A stretch of DNA of 64,000 bases, from NCBI RefSeq assembly GCF_028554725.1, contig NC_071671.1, positions 54,888,501 to 54,952,500 on the forward strand, written 5' to 3'. A program made the position numbers and the translations under genes. This stretch comes from Zeugodacus cucurbitae. Its lineage: Eukaryota > Arthropoda > Insecta > Diptera > Tephritidae. Shown piece after piece: positions 58,549 through 64,000 of the stretch. How positions within the stretch are numbered: position 1 is the first letter of the stretch; each line of letters begins with the position of its first letter. The notes below the pieces were generated by a model. The model was not told the origin of the DNA and made no database searches. It saw only the letters and a list, made by a program, of their open reading frames with translations.

Positions 58549-59195
58549 GATAGGCTAAGTTCGGGTGCAACCGAACATTTTATACTCTCGCAATTTATTG
58601 ATATAATTTGACCCAATTTGAAAATCCTATAATTAGGTATTACTATTAGATTTCCTCTAAATTAAATTAAGATACCTGAGGGATTTACCGTTATTTTCGG
58701 TGAAAATTACACTTAGGCACTGAGTTCTACATGTTCGATATCCGGGTCCTTGACAATTTTTTCACAAGTGATGCCACAGACCATATAAAGTATTTGTGTA
58801 AAGTTTTTCATTTGTTCCTTCTGTACATCTTATAATTTGAAAGAATAAGATGGAGTTCAAAATTTAGTTACATGGGAATTTGTCGTGGTCGTGGTGAACC
58901 GATTTCATCCATTTTCCACACGTGTCATCAGGGTATCAAAAAAATATTATATACTGAATTTCATCGAAATCTGTCGAGTAGTTCCTGAGATATGGTTATT
59001 GACCCATATGTGGGCGATGCCAAGCGCATTTTCCATTTTGAAAAAAGATCTGGGTGCAGCTTCTTTCTGCCATTTCTTCTGTAAAATTTAGTGTTTTTGA
59101 CGTTTTCAGATATGCTCATTCGCAGTACGACCCTTGATATACTGATCATATTAATATATATAACCCAAACATGATATGCAGCTATGTGAAAACAA
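58549..59195 (+). repeat. Family 1 repeat with internal deletion
   Basis: Has the best 5' hairpin in the window: GTTCGG (58559-58564) and CCGAAC (58571-58576) around GTGCAA, followed by ATTTTATACTCTCGCAATTT. The body includes CGTGTCATCAGGGTATC, CGAAATCTGTCGAGTAGTTC and TGATCATATTAATATATATA. The GGACGGAC block and the 3' hairpin are missing. Confidence 0.8.
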
Positions 59196-59229
59196 CTATG
59201 GAATAAAGACCAACGGAATCATGAAAATC

Positions 59230-59692
59230 CGTGTATGAGTGATATGGGGTCTAGAGGAAGTATTGACTGATTATGCCAGTTTTTGGTGCAGATGCATGTC
59301 AATATCTGACAGATTTACGGTGAAAAAATTTCTACAAGCACTCAGGTGCTCATCGTATCTAGTTGGGACTTTGAAGAGTTATAGCCCGATTTTAACGATT
59401 TTTAGACGTGCGATTCCACACTATAAATGCAGTATTTATGCAAAGTTTTGTTACGATATTTTCTTACCTACAGTGAATTATATATATTATAGTGAACGAA
59501 TCAGATGCAATTAATAATTGTGTTATAAGGAAAGTAGGCGTGGCTGTATGCCGATTTCGTCCATTTGGAAACTATAGCATTAAGATGCCAAGAAAATCTC
59601 TTGAAACGATTTTCGTTGCAATTGGTTTAGTTTTAGGACTTTTACTCTTTCTCTTTATACTCTGTGCAACATGTTGCGTGAGTATAAAAGAA
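59230..59692 (+). repeat. Family 1 repeat, second half
   Basis: A second copy in the same orientation, starting within the body (GGTCTAGAGGAAGTATTGAC). It matches the 45.1 kb copy through ACGATTTTTAGACGTGCGAT and AAAGTAGGCGTGGCTGT, and ends in a clear 3' hairpin: TATACTC / GCAACATGTTGC / GAGTATA (about 59658-59688). The GGACGGAC block is deleted. Confidence 0.75.
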
Positions 59693-61552
59693 CAACCGTT
59701 ATGTATATACATATATATGTATATGTATTATGCCGCCTTTGTTTGCTCATTTTGTATTTGTAGTTATTTACACAATGCCAACAATTACAAATGGTCAAAG
59801 CCAGTAGCCGCCTGAGTGACCTCACTCCCTCCCCTCTCTGTACACCTCTCTTATTGTAAGCTTCAACTCAGCATGTATGACTGTGTGTGTTCTCATTGTA
59901 ATGAAGTTTTCTAATCAGCGTATTTTGCCTATATTTGCTTGCGTTTATTTGTTTGCTGCTGGTCTGCCAAAGTGTGCAGCTTAACTGTGTATACATGTAT
60001 GTTTGTATGTATGGGTGTGTGTGTGTGACTTATGTTTGTTTGCCTTTAGGGCCTCTGTAATGGCTATCAGCTACCGCCATTGCCACCAAAAATTTTGACT
60101 AACAAACCAATGGCAGTCAAACCAGGCAAGCCGCATAAGCAAATACGCATATCTATATATACATATATACACATACATATGTAGATATACATATATAAAT
60201 CTCTAGTTGCATTTGTGCATTCGAAAGTCTTAAATGCATAGCATGAAATTGCATTTGCCATTGCCCACACACACCCAAGCGATATGCAACGCTGTCACAC
60301 GCTTACCCAAACTCTCTCTTTCTCACTCTATCTCTCTCTCTTTCTGACAAACCCCCTTTGTATCTCTCTGCCTCTGTGCATGCTCATTTTGCTGTGTTGT
60401 GTCAAAGATCATCGCTTATTCGTGCTAAATGCTCTCAAATCACAGATATAATTAGGATTTAATATCCTTTGAATTTTGCCATTTGTCGCCCAGTTAAAAG
60501 CGCATGTTTAATCACACAGTCTCTTTGTAGGTGTATTGCCTTTGGTGCGTTGATAAATCAGCGTTCGAGTGCCATTAATGCACTACAGCAATATACCGTT
60601 ACATGCTGTGTTATATTTGTAATTAAATTTTAAAATTGTCACTGCTCATTTGCATTTGGGAGAGTGTGTGTGTGGCAGTGTTGTGTGTTAAGGGAGTGAA
60701 ATGGCATTAAATTATATATTTAGTGGTTGGCATGGTTTCAATTGCATTTTTTATGTTGAATAGTGTGTTTAGTTTAATTTGAGGCTTACAGAGAATTATT
60801 TAAAACATAAAAATATATTTCATAATTTTCGAATAGTGAAATTAGGTTTCAATGAGTAACTAAATACTTTGAGGAAACGGTTATTAGTTATATTTAGACT
60901 TCCATATTTTCACTAAAAATGCTTTAAATTTGTAGTTTTCGTAGGTCCCTAAAGCTAGCGATTTATAATACTGCTTCTAAAGAGAAGAAGCTTCATTTCC
61001 AATTATGTGGTATGCTCGTAATTCGAATATTAATTATATGCTTTCATCAAGTTTACAAGCAGTTTATATCTACGTAGTGAAAGGCCAAAGAAGTATTCGT
61101 CAGTCTACAGAGGTTCTATGCCCATCTAACTGAGATATATGCCTTCGAAGGAACGCATATAGCGGTTCTAGTATCGTTTATCGAATCGCATGGACCTGAT
61201 AACCGGTAATTTTAGCAGAATAAACAGATCACGATACGAATATGTCAAAAGTTTGTCTATGCTGATCATATGGATAATAAGATATCATATTCTTGTATTT
61301 CAGACTCAGGCCTTAAAAAAAAAAAAGATTCTCAAAGTGAAAAATTTAAAATCCCAATCAAGTTACAATAATAAGAAAGAATATGCCTTGCCCACTTAAG
61401 TGTCTCACAAGTCTTGCATGTTAAGAGGGGCACTTAAGCGGGGATTACTGTACATATATTAAATTGCGACAAATTAAAAATCATTCCCATTTGGAGTAGT
61501 TTTCTTCAGAGCAGTTGAGAAGGCGTCAAGTACCTCCGCTGTTTTAATAAAG
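59693..61552. other. Non-coding backbone with simple repeats
   Basis: 59740-60720 is host-like: (GT)n at 60015-60027, TATACATA runs near 60155-60200 and a CT/GA-rich tract at about 60311-60345. 60720-61550 is AT-rich with nothing named. No gene. Confidence 0.5.
60311..60345. promoter_or_regulatory. GAGA-factor-type CT tract
   Basis: A run of CTCTCT words interrupted by TTTCTC and ACTCTAT. On the minus strand it gives several GAGAG motifs, the known target of GAGA factor and CLAMP in flies. Similar shorter tracts are at about 13871-13886, 49582-49593 and 53882-53905. Low specificity. Confidence 0.3.
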
Positions 61553-61795
61553 GTTAGGTTAAGTTGGTCTGATAGGCCTACAGGCCACGCATAGACCAGT
61601 TGTTGTCCTTTGCGATGCCAGAACCGTATTCCCTGCGTAGTAGTCATCGTTTACCCCTATATACCCCCCCCCCCCCCCCCTAACTACATGAAGCGTTGCA
61701 AAACAAACGCACAAGAGAGGCTCCACTGTTTCCTTGGTGCCCCGCTCTTGACATTTCCAGCATTCCTCCTGATCTGACAGCCCCATCATATAGGT
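61553..61795 (-). pseudogene. RNase H-type LINE, 3' terminal fragment
   Basis: Minus strand copy of the element at 14.6 kb. It reads GLSDQEECWKCQERGTKETV, then LLCVC completing a CCHC-like knuckle in which His is replaced by Pro (EPLLC), a scar around a 17-base C run, and DDYYAGN. The 3' UTR matches the other copy (CAAAGGAC, TGGTCTATGCGTGGCCTG, then CAGACCAACTTAACCTAACC). Confidence 0.85.
61664..61680 (+). repeat. 17-base C run
   Basis: Seventeen C residues on the plus strand inside the LINE fragment, just where coding text is deleted compared with the 14.6 kb copy. Length may be uncertain in any assembly. Confidence 0.9.
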
Positions 61796-62309
61796 GTGTG
61801 TATTTTAATAAAATCGACCACAAAAAATATATCAAATTTTTACCAATAATTTTAGAAAAATCATCAAATATTGGGGTAGCAAACGAATTGGTTTCCATAG
61901 TTTCGGATATTCTATCTGTAAGAAAAGCTAACCATTTATGACACTATGAAGAGGAAGTTAATGTAACTATATCGGAGGAATCGCATCATTGCCAAGTTCA
62001 CAAATTAACATTAATCGAAACATTGCAATCGTATCTCAGATGTGACGAAATCGTTTAGAAAAAAATGCTTCGAAATAAAATTCTTTAAACAAATACAGTT
62101 GAGAATTTTCACCGCTTCCACTACAACAAATATGAGTACATTCATCATTATAATTGAGTTACAGTACTAAATTAGACGGTTTAAATAAAAAATATTGAAC
62201 ACAATTCTCAATCAATGCCAGCAACAATTATTTTGAAAATATTTTGAATATCTTCTTAAAAAAATCACATATATACATGATATACTTTGAAATAAAACAC
62301 AAACAACTT
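61796..62309. other. AT-rich spacer
   Basis: Nothing recognised. Confidence 0.5.
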
Positions 62310-63060
62310 ATCAATAATTTAAATTTATTATATCCCCTTCAAAAGAGGCCCCTTCTGAGGCAATACACCAACGAACAATCCAAGCATCGAAGTATTTTTT
62401 AAAGCTATATTCCGGAATGGCCTTCAGTTCTCGTTACGAATTAGTTTTGATGTCTTAAATGCTCTCAAAACAGGTTCCACGAAGTGATAATTTGAGTTTT
62501 GGAAACAGGAAAAGGTTACACGGGGCCATATCTGGAGAGTACGGTGGTTGTTCGACGATATTTGTTGAATTTTTGTTCAAAAACTCGTTCACTTTTTGAA
62601 GAAAATTCAGATATTTTGGCACCAATCGCGCTGCGACTTTTCGCATACCCAAAACATCAACAAAAATATGACGAGCGGTCTCATGAGACATGTCCATTAT
62701 TTGGATTTGGATTTATCTCTCGCAAACTATAAAGACGCTTTTCAAGCACCATTTCCTTTATTTTATTGACGTTTTCTTCAGCTGATGTGGTCGAAGGCCG
62801 TTCTGAACGCGGCAAATCGTTCACTTCTTTTCGCCCCTCTTTGAACGATGTATACCAATCGTAAGCTTCTTTCGATATAGTTGAATCACCAAATGTTATT
62901 CTCAATCTTTCCAACGTTTTGGCACAAGAAATTTCATTTGAAACACAAAATTTCACACAAACTATTTGTTCAATATACATATGTATCCATAGTAAAAATC
63001 GCAATGCACACAAAAGGTTGACTTGTTCCTAATGACGCCGTAAACAAACTAAATGACATA
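62310..63060 (-). mobile_element. mariner-type deletion derivative (third family)
   Basis: Minus strand. The N-terminal part reads IEQIVCVKFCVSNEISCAKT, FGDSTISKEAYDWYTSFKEG, DLPRSERPSTTSAEENV and KEMVLEKRLYSLREI. After a frameshift near 62690 it continues MSHETARHIFVDVLGMRKVA and RLVPKYLNFLQK, then jumps to FLNKNSTNIVEQPPYSPDMA and LFLFPKLKLSLRG. About 170 residues with the first two catalytic sites are deleted; PPYSPDMAP keeps the third Asp. The C-terminus decays to EGASFEGD near 62330. It resembles a widespread insect mariner group with the MEQRVCIKFCVKN-type start. Confidence 0.85.
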
Positions 63061-63114
63061 TAGCAATAATAATTTACAGAATAGTGGTTGACAGTTGTGC
63101 CAACCTGGGAAAAT

Positions 63115-64000
63115 TTTTTTAAATACTCTCAGTTGGAAAATGAACGAGAATTTCTGGGTACTTATTTGACCCCCAAATCGATGACGATGGAATAGATATT
63201 CCATTACCCGACCATGAAGAAATTCGAATAGCAATTACCCGCCTGAAGAACAACAAAGCGGCTGGGACCGATAGATTACCGGCTGAGCTATTCAAATACG
63301 GCGGTGAAGAACTGATAAGGTGCATGCATCAGCTTCTTTGCAAAATATGGTCGGAAGAAAGCATGCCCGACGATTGGAATCTTAGTGTGCTCTGCCCAAT
63401 CCATAAGAAGGGAGACCCCACAAACTGTGCCAATTACCGTGGGATAAGTCTCCTAAATATCGCCTATAAGGTTCTGTCAAGCATACTGTGTGAAAGACTT
63501 AAGCCCACTGTCAACAAACTGATTGGACCTTATCAGTGTGGCTTTAAGCCTGGAAAATCCACCATGGACCCGATATTCACCATGCGCCAAATCTTGGAGA
63601 AGACCCGTGAAAATAGGATCGACACACACCACCTTTTTGTCGATTTTAAAGCTGCTTTCGACAGCACGAAAAGGAGCTGCCTTTATGCCGCGATGTCTGA
63701 ATTTGGTATCCCCGCAAAACTAATACGGCTGTGTAAGTTGCCGTTGAGCAACACCAAAAGCTCCGTCATGATTGGGAAAGACCTCTCCGAGCCGTTCGAT
63801 ACCAAACGAGGTTTCAGACAAGGTGACTCACTATCGTGCGACTTCTTTAACTTGATGTTGGAAAAAATAAATAGAGAGGGTACAATCTTCTACAAGAGTG
63901 TCCAGCTCCTGGCGTACGCCGATGATATTGATATCATCGGAAGCAACAATCGCGCCGTTTGTTCTGCGTTTTCCCGCATGGATAAGGAGGCGAAGCGAAT
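63115..64000 (+). mobile_element. RTE-like LINE reverse transcriptase, open to window edge
   Basis: From 63144 to 64000 one plus-strand frame has no stop (about 285 codons) and encodes the RT core: PDHEEIRIAITRLKNNKAAG, GGEELIRCMHQLLCKIW, CPIHKKGDPTNCANYRGISL, QCGFKPGKST, motif A FVDFKAAFDSTKR, motif B GFRQGDSLSCDFFNLMLEK and motif C LLAYADDIDIIG. All three catalytic Asp (one in motif A, two in YADD) are there. Between LEK and EGTIFYKS about seven residues seen in the 2.2 kb copy are missing. The 5' part decays at a stop (63141) and there is no endonuclease domain, so it is 5'-truncated. The frame continues beyond the window; its last 70 bases match the start of the 24.4 kb copy with 2 differences. 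Confidence 0.9.

Noticed and set aside
1..64000. CRISPR arrays, operons, ribosome binding sites, riboswitches
   Set aside because: Nothing of the kind is seen, and the DNA is eukaryotic in character.

Overview
The window looks like non-coding nuclear DNA of a true fly (Diptera). It is AT-rich and full of (CA)n and (CAA)n runs. Its mobile elements are those of acalyptrate flies: RTE-like LINEs, RNase H-bearing LINEs, many Tc1/mariner relics and short non-coding repeats. A tephritid fruit fly is my best guess, from remembered element families and not from any host gene. I found no convincing host exon, tRNA, rRNA or CRISPR array; the window is probably intergenic, or one or more very long introns.

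Layout. Two textures alternate. 'Backbone' islands, richer in (CA)n, (CAA)n and GAGA tracts, lie near 1-1.1 kb, 3.3-4.9, 7.7-8.9, 11-11.9, 13.9-14.5, 17.6-18.8, 20.8-22, 25.7-28.5, 30.6-31.6, 37.4-38.2, 40-41.8, 44.1-45.1, 48.8-50, 53.5-54.3, 56.2-57.1 and 59.7-60.8 kb. Element-rich DNA fills much of the space between them.

Elements. (1) RTE-like LINE: seven pieces at 2.2, 5.4, 6.3, 24.4, 29.7, 38.4 and 63.1 kb. The last holds an uninterrupted reverse-transcriptase frame that runs off the window end. (2) RNase H-type LINE 3' ends at 14.6, 29.9, 54.4 and 61.6 kb; three end in CCTAACCT-type repeats and the fourth in a near-match. (3) Tc1/mariner superfamily: at least eight relics at 16.6, 18.9, 22.5, 33.4, 42.1, 47.5, 51.0 and 62.3 kb, plus a Tc1-type copy at 57.4 kb. 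At least five are internal-deletion derivatives, and two of those keep both inverted repeats. (4) Two non-coding families that share a plan: a hairpin near the 5' end and a hairpin at the 3' end. Family 1 (about 1.3-1.4 kb) has copies at 16.7, 35.9, 38.9, 45.1, 57.1, 58.5 and 59.2 kb. Family 2 (about 1 kb, with an internal 153-bp tandem repeat) is at 32.3 kb, with a 3' fragment at 52.7 kb.

No genes here appear to work together. Activity, if any, is mobile-element biology: a possibly recent RTE lineage, non-autonomous mariner derivatives, and structured non-coding repeats. All family names come from protein motifs recalled by eye; no search was run.
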